The notes under the pieces are model-generated. The model was not told the origin of the DNA and searched no databases. It saw nothing but the letters and a program-made list of their open reading frames with translations. A stretch of 64,000 nucleotides of DNA, taken from contig CAJUPS010000001.1 in the NCBI GenBank assembly GCA_910588045.1, positions 133,953 to 197,952 of the forward strand, given 5' to 3'. Positions 20,902 through 28,301 of this stretch are shown piece by piece (position 1 is the stretch's first letter; each line of letters opens with the position of its first letter). Source of the stretch: an uncultured Oscillospiraceae bacterium. GTDB lineage: Bacteria > Bacillota > Clostridia > Oscillospirales > Oscillospiraceae. Position numbers and translations under genes: made by a program.

Positions 20902-21441
20902 ATGGGTGAAAACATCCAGTTACAGGAAGATCCCCGGTTTCAGGTTCACCCCATGATGTCCCCGGCGGATCGGGAGGGGCGGGCGTTTGTCCACTACACA
21001 GCCTGGAAAGAGACATATACCGGATTGATGCCGGAGGGCATCCTTGCGGCGCATACCCTGGAACGGTGCCGGGAACGCGCGGAAAAGTGCGGCCTGGACG
21101 GCAACTTCGTTGTCTTGGACCGGGAAAACGGCGACCGGGTGGCGGGGTTTGCCACGGTCTACCCCCGTGCGCGGGACTTCGTGTCCGTACCGGACGCGGG
21201 CGAAATCGGTGCGCTGTATGTTTTGCGGGAGTACCAGGGGCTGGGGTTGGGCAGAATGCTGATGGAGCACTGTCTGGCCTGCCTCCACCGTCCCAGAGCG
21301 GCTCTGTTCGTGCTGGAGGGCAACGAGAAGGCCATCGGGTTCTATAAGCACATGGGGTTCCGGCTGACCGGGCAGGTCGTGGAGCAGCAAATCGCCGGTG
21401 CGGCAATCACCGAGCTGGAGATGGTTCTGGAACGGGAGTAA
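20902..21441 (+). CDS. GNAT family N-acetyltransferase
   Basis: A 179-aa acetyltransferase. The acetyl-CoA site is in ALYVLREYQGLGLGRMLM and the C-terminal motif is NEKAIGFYKHMGFRLTGQ, both standard for GNAT motifs A and B. An N-terminal YTAWKETYTGLMPEGIL segment is typical of the RimI-like/YhbS subgroup. The substrate is unknown. The ATG at 20902 is chosen because AGGAAGAGG is well spaced; an upstream in-frame ATG at 20845 coincides with the promoter. A terminator follows, so this is the end of the transcript. Confidence 0.85.
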   Translation: MGENIQLQEDPRFQVHPMMSPADREGRAFVHYTAWKETYTGLMPEGILAAHTLERCRERAEKCGLDGNFVVLDRENGDRVAGFATVYPRARDFVSVPDAGEIGALYVLREYQGLGLGRMLMEHCLACLHRPRAALFVLEGNEKAIGFYKHMGFRLTGQVVEQQIAGAAITELEMVLERE

Positions 21442-21452
21442 TAGATAAACTG

Positions 21453-21490
21453 GGCCAGGGACTTACGTCCCTGGCCTTAAAGTTTTCTTT
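21453..21490 (+). terminator. Terminator after the GNAT gene
   Basis: A 10-bp GC-rich stem (21453-21462 with 21467-21476; arm GGCCAGGGAC) with a 4-nt loop is followed by TTAAAGTTTTCTTTT, a T-rich tract. Confidence 0.8.
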
Positions 21491-21520
21491 TGATACTTTT
21501 CTTGTTCACAAGAAAAGTAT
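21475..21520 (+). repeat. TTAAAGTT-hairpin intergenic element, copy B
   Basis: TTAAAGTTTTCTTTTG is followed by a perfect 12-bp stem (21493-21504 with 21509-21520; arm ATACTTTTCTTG). It lies between convergent genes and may also end the exchanger transcript from the other side. It has the same layout as the copy at 17380-17424. Confidence 0.55.
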
Positions 21521-21526
21521 GACTGC

Positions 21527-22486
21527 CTATGCGCAGCAGGTCAGCGCTACATATCCGCCGTATACTGCCAGCAGTGCGACCCCCTGCCACCGCCGGAAGC
21601 GAGCAGTGACCATGGCGGGGATGACCGCGATGGCGCCCACCAGCAGACAGGCGGGGATGTCGATGCGGGCCGAGGCCGCCGACACCGGCAGCGTCTGTCC
21701 GGAAATCAGCGCACTGACCGGAAGGATCATGGTTAAGTCCAGGATGTTGGCTCCCAGGATGTTCCCCACCGATAGGGCGGACTGCTTCTTGACGATGGCC
21801 GTCACGGTGGTCACCAGCTCCGGCAGGGACGTCCCGATGGCCACGATGGTCACGCCGATGATCCGCTCCGAGACTCCCGCCAGACGCGCCAGGGCGCTGC
21901 CGCTGTCCACCAGCAGGTCCGCGCCCAGCATCACCGCAGCCGCGCCAACGGAGAACTTCAGGCACTGAAACAGGACCGCCCGCTTCCGGGGATGCTCCCA
22001 CACCGGGCCCAGATCCCCGCCGCAGCGCATGGAGCGCCGGGCGCCGTGGAGGTTCTCGTATGTAAAGGCCGCGAAAACACCCACCAGGGGCAGGGAGAGG
22101 GCCAGGTCCACCCCGCCCCTTCCTCCGCCCCAGGCCAGAAGCCCGGCGGCGCCCAGCATCAGCAGGGATTTGAACAGGTAGTCCCCCCGACGGATTTTTA
22201 CCGGCATACAGATGATGGAGATGGCCATAATTAGCCCCAGGTTGGCGGTGACGCTGCCCACGGCGTTGCCCACCGCCATGTCCGCCTTGCCCTGACTGGC
22301 CGCCATGACGGACACCAGCAGCTCCGGCAGCGTGGTGGCCAGGCTCACGATGGTGGCCCCTACGATCAGCTTCGGAATGCCGCTGACCTCCGCAATCCAG
22401 GAGGCCGCGTCCACAAACCAGTCCCCGCCTTTCACAATCAAGATGATTCCCGCCAGGAAGATCATACACAGCATCGCCAGTTCCAT
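21527..22486 (-). CDS. Calcium/sodium antiporter (CaCA/YrbG family)
   Basis: A 319-aa cation exchanger with about ten transmembrane segments in two homologous halves. Both alpha-repeats are present: GATIVSLATTLPELLVS in the first half and GVTIVAIGTSLPELVTT in the second, containing the ion-coordinating glutamates. It most likely expels Ca2+ in exchange for Na+ or H+. The ATG at 22486 follows GGGGAG; a longer in-frame start 42 bp upstream lacks a ribosome-binding site. It is a monocistronic-looking gene with its 3' end against copy B of the TTAAAGTT element. Confidence 0.92.
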   Translation of the reverse strand: MELAMLCMIFLAGIILIVKGGDWFVDAASWIAEVSGIPKLIVGATIVSLATTLPELLVSVMAASQGKADMAVGNAVGSVTANLGLIMAISIICMPVKIRRGDYLFKSLLMLGAAGLLAWGGGRGGVDLALSLPLVGVFAAFTYENLHGARRSMRCGGDLGPVWEHPRKRAVLFQCLKFSVGAAAVMLGADLLVDSGSALARLAGVSERIIGVTIVAIGTSLPELVTTVTAIVKKQSALSVGNILGANILDLTMILPVSALISGQTLPVSAASARIDIPACLLVGAIAVIPAMVTARFRRWQGVALLAVYGGYVALTCCA

Positions 22487-22572
22487 AGAAAGCTCCCCTT
22501 CCCGTTCACACACTTGCCCGTTTACCATACCATGCCCGGGGTGGGGAATCGGTGCGGTTTCTGTCGGCGGGG

Positions 22573-22608
22573 AAAATTTTGCGGGGAAGAGCTAACGCCC
22601 TTCCCCGC
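22573..22608 (-). terminator. Terminator after the APH-fold gene
   Basis: On the minus strand a perfect 9-bp stem (22600-22608 with 22581-22589; arm GCGGGGAAG) is followed by CAAAATTTT. It lies 20 bp beyond the stop of the gene ending at 22628. Confidence 0.65.
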
Positions 22609-22627
22609 GCTCTGTCCTCCTTCTCTG

Positions 22628-23665
22628 CTACCTGCCAAGCGGCATCTCTTCCACCTGGTTGAGCCTCTGCCAGATCGTCTCCAGCCATTTTTTCGCCCCC
22701 TCTGTATCCCCACGGTGGAGCGCATTGGTCAGACTGTTCTCGTCCCATCGGATGTCGGAACTCCAAAATCCGTCAATCAACGCGAAGAGGTACGGATACC
22801 AACGCCTTTGCTCCTCCGAAAAGCGGCGGACGGAACCATATCCACACAAAAATGCGGCCAGGATTCTGTCTTCCCCTTCCATCCCCTCCGGATAGTCCAT
22901 AAGCCTGGCCTCAAAGACGGCCTGCATGACGGCATCGCAAAACAGGTTGTTATCCCCACAGCGGTTGAAGTCAAATACCCCGATTTCGCCGGAGGGGGTC
23001 TGATACAGGTTGCAGTTGCTGATGTCCCCCTGCACCGCATACCTGGGCTGCCTGGCAAGGGGCGTCAGGATTTCCCGATATGCGTGATACCGCTGCAAAA
23101 TCTGCTCATACAGGGGCTTTTCCCCGTCGCCCACGAGCGGCTCCAGAGATGCAAAGGAGGCAAAATCAAACAGATCATTGGGCGCGAAGGGGTCAAACAG
23201 CACTTTGTTGGGGACGTGGAGACCGTTCTTTTCTGCAACATCGTGCATATTTGCCAGCAATTCGCCTGTTTTCCGGGCGACGGCGGGATCGACCGCCTTG
23301 AGCTCACCCTCCACAAACTGTTCCACCGTGACGATCACATCGTATCCGTTGATTTGGCACTGCCTGGCAAATGCTCCGTTTGACTTGTACTGCTGCGGCG
23401 TCAGGATGCCGCTTCTCCGAAGCTCGTCCGCAAAGCGGCACTGCATCTCCACTCCCTCCAGCGTGACGTCCGCCTCATTTTTGAAGCGGATCACCACCTG
23501 CGGACCGGAGGAAAGCTCCGCCTTTACAATGAGCCGCACCTCTTTTGAACCGGGCTCGCCGTCCTCGTAGTCGTATCGCTGCAATTCGGACACAGACCTG
23601 ATCTCTGAGGGAAGTCCGAAATCTCTTCGGATGTTGTCAAAATCCGAATCGGCAGGTGCAAACAT
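22628..23665 (-). CDS. Aminoglycoside-phosphotransferase-fold (APH family) protein
   Basis: A 345-aa protein of the APH/choline kinase-like fold. The catalytic loop reads VQGDISNCN and the magnesium-binding loop VFDFNRCGDNN. In typical members the first is HGDxxxxN; His is replaced by Gln here while the catalytic Asp and the Asn are kept. The N-lobe has the expected Lys-containing strand (VRLIVKAEL). The substrate is unknown; such proteins phosphorylate amino-alcohols, sugars or antibiotics, or act in nucleotide metabolism. AAAGGAAAGGA precedes the ATG. It is 42 bp downstream of DUF4317, likely in one transcript ending at the hairpin at 22573-22608. Confidence 0.7.
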   Translation of the reverse strand: MFAPADSDFDNIRRDFGLPSEIRSVSELQRYDYEDGEPGSKEVRLIVKAELSSGPQVVIRFKNEADVTLEGVEMQCRFADELRRSGILTPQQYKSNGAFARQCQINGYDVIVTVEQFVEGELKAVDPAVARKTGELLANMHDVAEKNGLHVPNKVLFDPFAPNDLFDFASFASLEPLVGDGEKPLYEQILQRYHAYREILTPLARQPRYAVQGDISNCNLYQTPSGEIGVFDFNRCGDNNLFCDAVMQAVFEARLMDYPEGMEGEDRILAAFLCGYGSVRRFSEEQRRWYPYLFALIDGFWSSDIRWDENSLTNALHRGDTEGAKKWLETIWQRLNQVEEMPLGR

Positions 23666-23707
23666 AACAAAAGTCCTTTCCTTTATGGGGCTCTTCGGAG
23701 AATGGCA

Positions 23708-24853
23708 TCACTCCGGATCCTCTTCCCCCGCCACGGACACCGGAAGACCGTTGACCTCCACATCGCTGCCTGCGGGAATCAGTAGGTATTTCACCCCGTC
23801 GATCACCCTCGTCTCCACCAGATAGCTGCACGCGGGTTCCACGGTGAGGGTGACGTCCCCGGCCCGCACCTCAAAGCGCTTACTGTCAATCAGATTCTCC
23901 GGGTTCAGCGCCGCGTTCTCGCCGAAGCGCTCCGCGCACTCCCGCCGGAACGCCTCCGTCTGCTCCTGGGAGACCCCCTGGCGCAGAAGGATTTCCTCCA
24001 CCTCCCCCGTGGTAACGACCAGAGGCTCGGGATCCTTGGTGTCCCGGTGCTCCTCGATTTTCTCCCGAAGCTGCTCATGGAGGGCCCGGACCACCTCCAG
24101 CTGGCAGCTCTCCGCCAGGGCCTCCGTCAGCGCCGACTCAAACGCCTCCCGCTGCTCCCCGGCGGACATAGGGGGCTCGGTGTGGAACACCGCGTCCAGG
24201 AAGTCCTGGTGCAGGTCCCCGGCGGACTTGGTGTAGAAGAGGACATTGTAGATGTTCGCCGCCCGGTCGTCAAAGGCCGGGAACAGGAACCCCAGCTCCG
24301 GCGGGGCCACGATCTGCTCCGGCGCGCAGCTGTGGAACTCGTTTTCTCCCGCGAAATACCCCAGCTCCAGCTTGCCGTCCTTCACGGGGCAGACGCCGCA
24401 GAGGATGTAGCGGTATACCGTGTCGGAGTCCCCCACCTCGCCGTCCTTGCCCCGGCTGGGCACGTCGTAGGCGTCGTAGGCCAGCAGGATGACATAGTTC
24501 ACATCCCTCATATCCAGGGCGTCAATGACCTTGCGGTAGAACTCCTCCCGGATCTCCCCGCTCTTCAGCTCCGACTCCCGCAGGGCGGAGAGCAGGCGGT
24601 ACTCGTCGCTGTCCATCACCTGCTCGGTGGAGAAGACGACGTCGATAAGGTTCTTCCCCAGGGAACCGGACATGGTCTTTTTCAGCAGGCCCAGGTACTT
24701 CTCCGCCTCCTGCTCGCTCATGCGGCCCAGGGATTCATCCAGATAGGAGATGATCTCCTTCTTACTGTTGACATAGCACCCATAGATGCACTTCACGGCG
24801 CACTTCTCCGGGCGGAGGCGGCGGCGCAGCTCGTTCACTTCTTTTTGGTTCAT
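23708..24853 (-). CDS. DUF4317 family protein
   Basis: A 381-aa soluble protein of unknown function. The N-terminal signature (NELRRRLRPEKCAVKCIYGC, then YVNSKKEIISYLDESLG) and KYLGLLKKTMSGSLGKNLID are characteristic of DUF4317, a family found mainly in Clostridia. There is no signal peptide or transmembrane segment; the C-terminal 60 residues form a Val-rich beta domain. No catalytic motif can be recognised. It is followed on the same strand by the APH-fold gene. Confidence 0.8.
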   Translation of the reverse strand: MNQKEVNELRRRLRPEKCAVKCIYGCYVNSKKEIISYLDESLGRMSEQEAEKYLGLLKKTMSGSLGKNLIDVVFSTEQVMDSDEYRLLSALRESELKSGEIREEFYRKVIDALDMRDVNYVILLAYDAYDVPSRGKDGEVGDSDTVYRYILCGVCPVKDGKLELGYFAGENEFHSCAPEQIVAPPELGFLFPAFDDRAANIYNVLFYTKSAGDLHQDFLDAVFHTEPPMSAGEQREAFESALTEALAESCQLEVVRALHEQLREKIEEHRDTKDPEPLVVTTGEVEEILLRQGVSQEQTEAFRRECAERFGENAALNPENLIDSKRFEVRAGDVTLTVEPACSYLVETRVIDGVKYLLIPAGSDVEVNGLPVSVAGEEDPE

Positions 24854-24954
24854 TTGGGTTGACCTCGCTTTTTGTGCAGGCTCGCCTCTGGGGAGGCGGC
24901 AAATATTTCCTCCCTATTGTACCGGAAACCGATGGAAAAAGCAATCCCGGAAAG

Positions 24955-24986
24955 CAAAAATCGGGAGGCCGCAGACACGGCCTCCC
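24955..24986 (-). terminator. Terminator after the MFS transporter gene
   Basis: On the minus strand a perfect 9-bp stem (24978-24986 with 24963-24971; arm GGGAGGCCG) is followed by GATTTTTG. It sits 13 bp beyond the transporter stop codon. Confidence 0.85.
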
Positions 24987-24998
24987 TTTCGGGCGGAA

Positions 24999-26252
24999 TT
25001 ATACCTCCCGGTTGTATATCTTTTTGACGTCCTCCCTGCCCCGCCAGATGAACAAATACACCGCGCCCAGGACCAGCGCGTTGGCCGCCAGCAGGATCGT
25101 TCTCTCAGGGAATACCTCCGCCAGGGCGCCGATGACCAGGCTTCCGGTGACGCTGCCCACGAAGCTGACCATCTGGAACATCCCGTTGAACCGCGCCCGC
25201 TTATTGTCCGGTATGTAGGACTGCATCGCCGCAGCACGGATAGTGTAGGAGGTCACCCCCAGCGCGCCGTCCAGGAAGAACCACGCCGCCATCAGGGGCA
25301 CCGGCAGGAACAGCAGCGTCCCCGAGAGGACACTGATCGCCACGTAGACAGAAAACGCGACGAAAAACTTTTTCTCCCTGGGGATGTGCAGCTTGTACTG
25401 TACCGCGCCGCCCAGCAGACGGCCCGCCGTCGTGAAGTTGCTCAAAATGGAGTACAGCGCCGCCGCAGCCACCGGCCAGGCCGCAAATCTCGCGGCGTGA
25501 TTCAGGAAGTATGGCAACTGGAGCTGCTCCGCACTTCCGGCAAAGTTGCTCGCCATGAAGTACAGGGCAATCATCAGCAGCCCACGCTCGCCCCGGATGT
25601 AGTCCAGCCCTTCCCGGATGTCCTTGCAGAATTGCCCGAAAGCGCTCGTCTCCTTGGGCGGTTCATCCATGTGGGTCTCCCGGCAGCGGACCGTGACCTC
25701 GAAGCAGGCGGCAATCAGAAAGCTGAGGGCATTGATGCCAAACAGGGACGCAGCCCCTCCCATCTGATAGTAGATCACCGCCGCCAGCGGGCTTGCCAGG
25801 CCGGACAGGTCGATCAGCAGTCCGTAGACGGAGTACGCCTTCTGGAAGTTCCCCTCGGTGACGAGGTTTGGGTAAAAGCTGTCGAAGGCCACCATGTAGG
25901 TTCCGTCAATGACCCCGGTCAGGAAACTGACCGCCAATAGGCCGGGATAACTGAACCACCCGCCCCGCAGCAGCAGGAACAGCAAGAAATATATCCCGGC
26001 GGACAGGAAGTCCAGGGCGTAGATCACCTTTTTCCGGCTCACGCGGTCCAGATACGGCCCCGCCACCACCGGACAGATCATCATGGGCAGCTGGAAGCTC
26101 AACGAGAACAGCATGTACAGGAAGGTAGAGCCCGTGTAGTCCAATATCAGCAAACTGAGGGCGAAATTGGACAATGCGTTTCCCACCAGAGAGATAAAGC
26201 TCCCTATTGCTATGACTGTGAAATCATAGGTCCACAGTGTTTGTCGTTTCAT
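24999..26252 (-). CDS. Major facilitator superfamily transporter
   Basis: A 417-aa integral membrane protein with about twelve hydrophobic segments. The loop after the second segment reads GPYLDRVSRKKVIY, the MFS motif A pattern (G-x-x-x-D-R-x-x-R-K-x). Layout and length match the MFS efflux group that exports drugs or macrolides. AAAGGAG precedes the ATG. The gene stands alone with its own terminator; about 200 bp of AT-richer sequence upstream contain no gene. Confidence 0.85.
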   Translation of the reverse strand: MKRQTLWTYDFTVIAIGSFISLVGNALSNFALSLLILDYTGSTFLYMLFSLSFQLPMMICPVVAGPYLDRVSRKKVIYALDFLSAGIYFLLFLLLRGGWFSYPGLLAVSFLTGVIDGTYMVAFDSFYPNLVTEGNFQKAYSVYGLLIDLSGLASPLAAVIYYQMGGAASLFGINALSFLIAACFEVTVRCRETHMDEPPKETSAFGQFCKDIREGLDYIRGERGLLMIALYFMASNFAGSAEQLQLPYFLNHAARFAAWPVAAAALYSILSNFTTAGRLLGGAVQYKLHIPREKKFFVAFSVYVAISVLSGTLLFLPVPLMAAWFFLDGALGVTSYTIRAAAMQSYIPDNKRARFNGMFQMVSFVGSVTGSLVIGALAEVFPERTILLAANALVLGAVYLFIWRGREDVKKIYNREV

Positions 26253-26452
26253 GTATCAAATTTTCTCCTTTACGTTGATTGTGATCCTCCGACATTTTCA
26301 AGCCGGACTCAAATATCAACAGTAAAATATCATTGCCGGAAACCATCCTTCTTTTTTGATCTGCGGGGAAATCATAAAATCAACATAAAGGCAAGCTTTA
26401 ATTCATATATCGGACGCGGCCGCCCGAAAAATAATACCGGCGCTCCGGATTT

Positions 26453-27079
26453 CTACAGAGGGCCGGGCTGAAACCTCTCCTCTTCTACCAAGACTTCGAT
26501 GGTCCCGGCGGAGAGCTCGGTCACCTTCTCTTGGAAATCGTCCACGTCCTCCGACGGAAGGAGTACCGTCAGGAGCACGTCCGTCCCGAAATCCGCGTTC
26601 TCCACCACGCCGCCGCTCTTCTCCACCAGCAGGCGCATCCGCTCGTAGAGCGGGTACGGGCAGGGCACCGCCAGGACCGCCCACAGGCGCATCCGACTGA
26701 TGCCCGCCGCGTCTAGGGTCAGCTTGGCCGTGCCGCCGTAGGCCCGCGTTAGCCCTCCGGCCCCCAGGAGGATGCCGCCGAAGTACCTGGTCACAACGCA
26801 GACTACGTTGGTGACCTCCTCCTTCAAAAACACGTTCAGCATGGGTTGGCCCGCCGTGCCCTGGGGCTCGCCGTCGTCGCCATAGCGGAGGATATTCCCC
26901 TCCCGGAGAACATAGCAGAAGCAGTGGTGCCGGGCGTCGTGGTAGCGCTTGCGGACCTCCTCGATCCGGGCGCGGGCCTCCTCCTCCGTCTCCACCCGCC
27001 AGAGCTGGCCGATGAAGCGGGAGCGTTTCTCCACCAATTCCGCCTCCCCGTAGCCCCGGGGAACCAGGTAACTGTCCAT
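26453..27079 (-). CDS. YigZ/IMPACT family protein
   Basis: A 208-aa protein of the UPF0029/YigZ family. The N-terminal domain has EKRSRFIGQLWRVETEEEA, then HHCFCYVLREG and DDGEPQGTAGQPML, and GGILLGAGGLTRAYGG, all family landmarks; the C-terminal alpha-beta domain (about 140-208) is the DUF1949-type fold. The E. coli relative YigZ has a nucleic-acid-binding-like fold and no settled function. The ATG overlaps the stop of the upstream acetyltransferase (TAATG), so the two are translationally coupled. Confidence 0.88.
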   Translation of the reverse strand: MDSYLVPRGYGEAELVEKRSRFIGQLWRVETEEEARARIEEVRKRYHDARHHCFCYVLREGNILRYGDDGEPQGTAGQPMLNVFLKEEVTNVVCVVTRYFGGILLGAGGLTRAYGGTAKLTLDAAGISRMRLWAVLAVPCPYPLYERMRLLVEKSGGVVENADFGTDVLLTVLLPSEDVDDFQEKVTELSAGTIEVLVEEERFQPGPL

Positions 27080-27621
27080 TATTTGCCTCGTTTCTCCCAC
27101 ATTTCCCGGGTGATGAAGTAAAAGCAGGTGGGCCGGTCCGTGTAGAACTCGTCCGACAGGTTCTCCGTGAAGGCATACCAGAACCCGGACTTCTCAATCA
27201 CCCGCCGGGAGCGATGGTTCTCCCGGTAGTGGGTGCACCAGATCTCGTCCAGTCCCAGCTCCTCGAAGCCGTACCGCAGCAGCTCCGCCGCCACCTCCGA
27301 CATCAGTCCCCTCCCCCAGTAGTCCGGCGACAGCGCATAGCCAATTTCGGAGGACCGGCCCTCATGGGCGGCGGCCCCCGGCATATGGGGCGCGACGAAT
27401 CCGGCGGAGCCGATGACCCGGCCCGTCTCCCGGTCCACTACCGCGAAGACATGGGGCGCAGCAAACACCGTGCGGATAATCTCCCGGCTTGCCTCCACGC
27501 TCTCGTGGGGCTTCCACCCCGCGATGGGGCCCACCCGGGGGTCCTGGGCGTAGGCGTACAGGTCCTCCGCGTCACCCTCGGTGAAGGGGCGGAGGATGGT
27601 GCGTTCTGTCTGTAATTCCAT
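27079..27621 (-). CDS. GNAT acetyltransferase (RimJ/RimL type)
   Basis: A 180-aa acetyltransferase of the RimJ/RimL-type GNAT group: N-terminal LQTERTILRPFTEGDAEDLY, the acetyl-CoA segment IGYALSPDYWGRGLMSEVA and C-terminal NHRSRRVIEKSGFW. The substrate may be a ribosomal protein N-terminus or a small amine; it cannot be told from sequence. The ATG at 27621 follows GGAGGGCTCCC; an upstream extension in frame enters the repeat at 27655. The downstream yigZ overlaps it by one base. Confidence 0.85.
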   Translation of the reverse strand: MELQTERTILRPFTEGDAEDLYAYAQDPRVGPIAGWKPHESVEASREIIRTVFAAPHVFAVVDRETGRVIGSAGFVAPHMPGAAAHEGRSSEIGYALSPDYWGRGLMSEVAAELLRYGFEELGLDEIWCTHYRENHRSRRVIEKSGFWYAFTENLSDEFYTDRPTCFYFITREMWEKRGK

Positions 27622-27654
27622 GGGAGCCCTCCTGTATCTATATGTCCGCATAAT

Positions 27655-27761
27655 CCCGTAGGGGCGCACATCGTGCGCCCGCTATCTATCGACTGCCACA
27701 CCGCTATGATAACACGTATCTGCCTTTCGGTTTACGGGCGCACAATGTGCGCCCCTACGGG
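27655..27761. repeat. GTAGGGGCGCACA inverted-repeat element, copy 1
   Basis: Two 27-bp arms, 27655-27681 and 27735-27761, are inverted repeats of each other with one mismatch. Each arm is itself a near-palindrome around GGGGCGCACAnnnTGTGCGCCC. The 53 bp between them is unrelated filler. The element ends 6 bp before the stop of the XRE gene. A second copy lies at 29611-29688. Confidence 0.8.
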
Positions 27762-27766
27762 TGCGG

Positions 27767-27973
27767 CTACCGTTCGTCGGTGCGGCCCGCCAGATAGTCC
27801 AGCGTGACACCAAAATGGTCGGCAAGGGCGCAGAAATAATCAAATCCCGGCTTTTGCTCTCCTGCTTCGTACCGTTGGTACTGCCGCAGGGTTATTCCAA
27901 CAGCCTCCGCGACCTGCGTCTGGGTCTCACCAGCATTGAGCCGCAGATCTTTCATTCTCTCGTGATATTCCAT
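27767..27973 (-). CDS. XRE-family helix-turn-helix regulator (module 1)
   Basis: A 68-aa protein that is essentially one Cro/C1-type DNA-binding domain: MKDLRLNAGETQTQVAEAVG, then ITLRQYQRYEAGEQKPG, ending in LADHFGVTLDYLAGRTDER. The ATG at 27973 follows AGAGGTATC; longer in-frame starts lack a ribosome-binding site and run into the divergent promoter. It is divergent from the small gene at 28056, whose promoter lies in the 82-bp gap. It is paralogous in layout and C-terminal motif (LDYLAGR) to the regulator at 58521. The likely role is repression of the divergent small gene. Confidence 0.85.
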   Translation of the reverse strand: MEYHERMKDLRLNAGETQTQVAEAVGITLRQYQRYEAGEQKPGFDYFCALADHFGVTLDYLAGRTDER

Positions 27974-27984
27974 GAAGATACCTC

Positions 27985-28013
27985 TTGACATGACTAAAAA
28001 TTCGCAGTATAAT
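27985..28013 (+). promoter_or_regulatory. Consensus sigma-A promoter of small gene, module 1
   Basis: TTGACA at 27985-27990 and TATAAT at 28008-28013 are both perfect, with a 17-bp spacer. It drives the + strand small gene at 28056. A promoter this strong beside a helix-turn-helix gene is usually held down by a repressor. Confidence 0.9.
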
Positions 28014-28039
28014 TGGAATATGTCTAAAAAGTCATATTT
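27990..28039. promoter_or_regulatory. Putative regulator binding sites, module 1
   Basis: Two direct repeats of ATGwCTAAAAAkTC lie at 27990-28003 (overlapping the -35 end) and 28020-28033 (just past the -10). Start-to-start spacing is 30 bp, about three helical turns. The second is also the left part of an imperfect palindrome with outer arms ATATG and CATAT (28018-28037). Placement on both sides of the promoter core fits a repressor operator. Confidence 0.55.
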
Positions 28040-28055
28040 TGAAAGGAGACCCAAA

Positions 28056-28301
28056 ATGACCGATTTCATGCGCTGGCTCTACGCCAGCTACGTCAAACCT
28101 CAGTTGGACAGTAAGCCCACGACCGGTTACGAGGAGTGTCTGTCCCTGATGGACACCTGCCTGAACGAGTATCTGAGAACGCAGTATGACCGGACTGTGG
28201 AATTTTACGCCGCCCACGCCTTTTTGCTGGGACTGCGCACAGGCGCGGGGCTCGCTCAGTCCTCCCAGAACTCCTTGGGCTCCACCCAGCCCTCGATATA
28301 G
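28056..28301 (+). CDS. Small conserved protein with MTDFM-WLYA motif (module 1)
   Basis: An 81-aa protein of unknown function. It starts MTDFMRWLYASY, continues TTGYEECLSLMD and has a strongly conserved RTVEFYAAHAFLLGLRTGAGL; it looks helical with no signal peptide and no clear transmembrane segment. About 42 of the first 66 residues are identical to the protein at 58195-58431. GAAAGGAGA precedes the ATG. Its last 46 bp overlap the convergent hflX gene, so the C-terminal 15 residues are poorly constrained and not shared with the paralogue. Its partner is the divergent XRE regulator. Confidence 0.8.
   Translation: MTDFMRWLYASYVKPQLDSKPTTGYEECLSLMDTCLNEYLRTQYDRTVEFYAAHAFLLGLRTGAGLAQSSQNSLGSTQPSI

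Noticed and set aside
27767..28301. Classical toxin-antitoxin pair
   Set aside because: The genes are divergent, not co-transcribed with an overlap, and the small protein has no known toxin motif. I keep it as an undescribed regulator/effector module instead.
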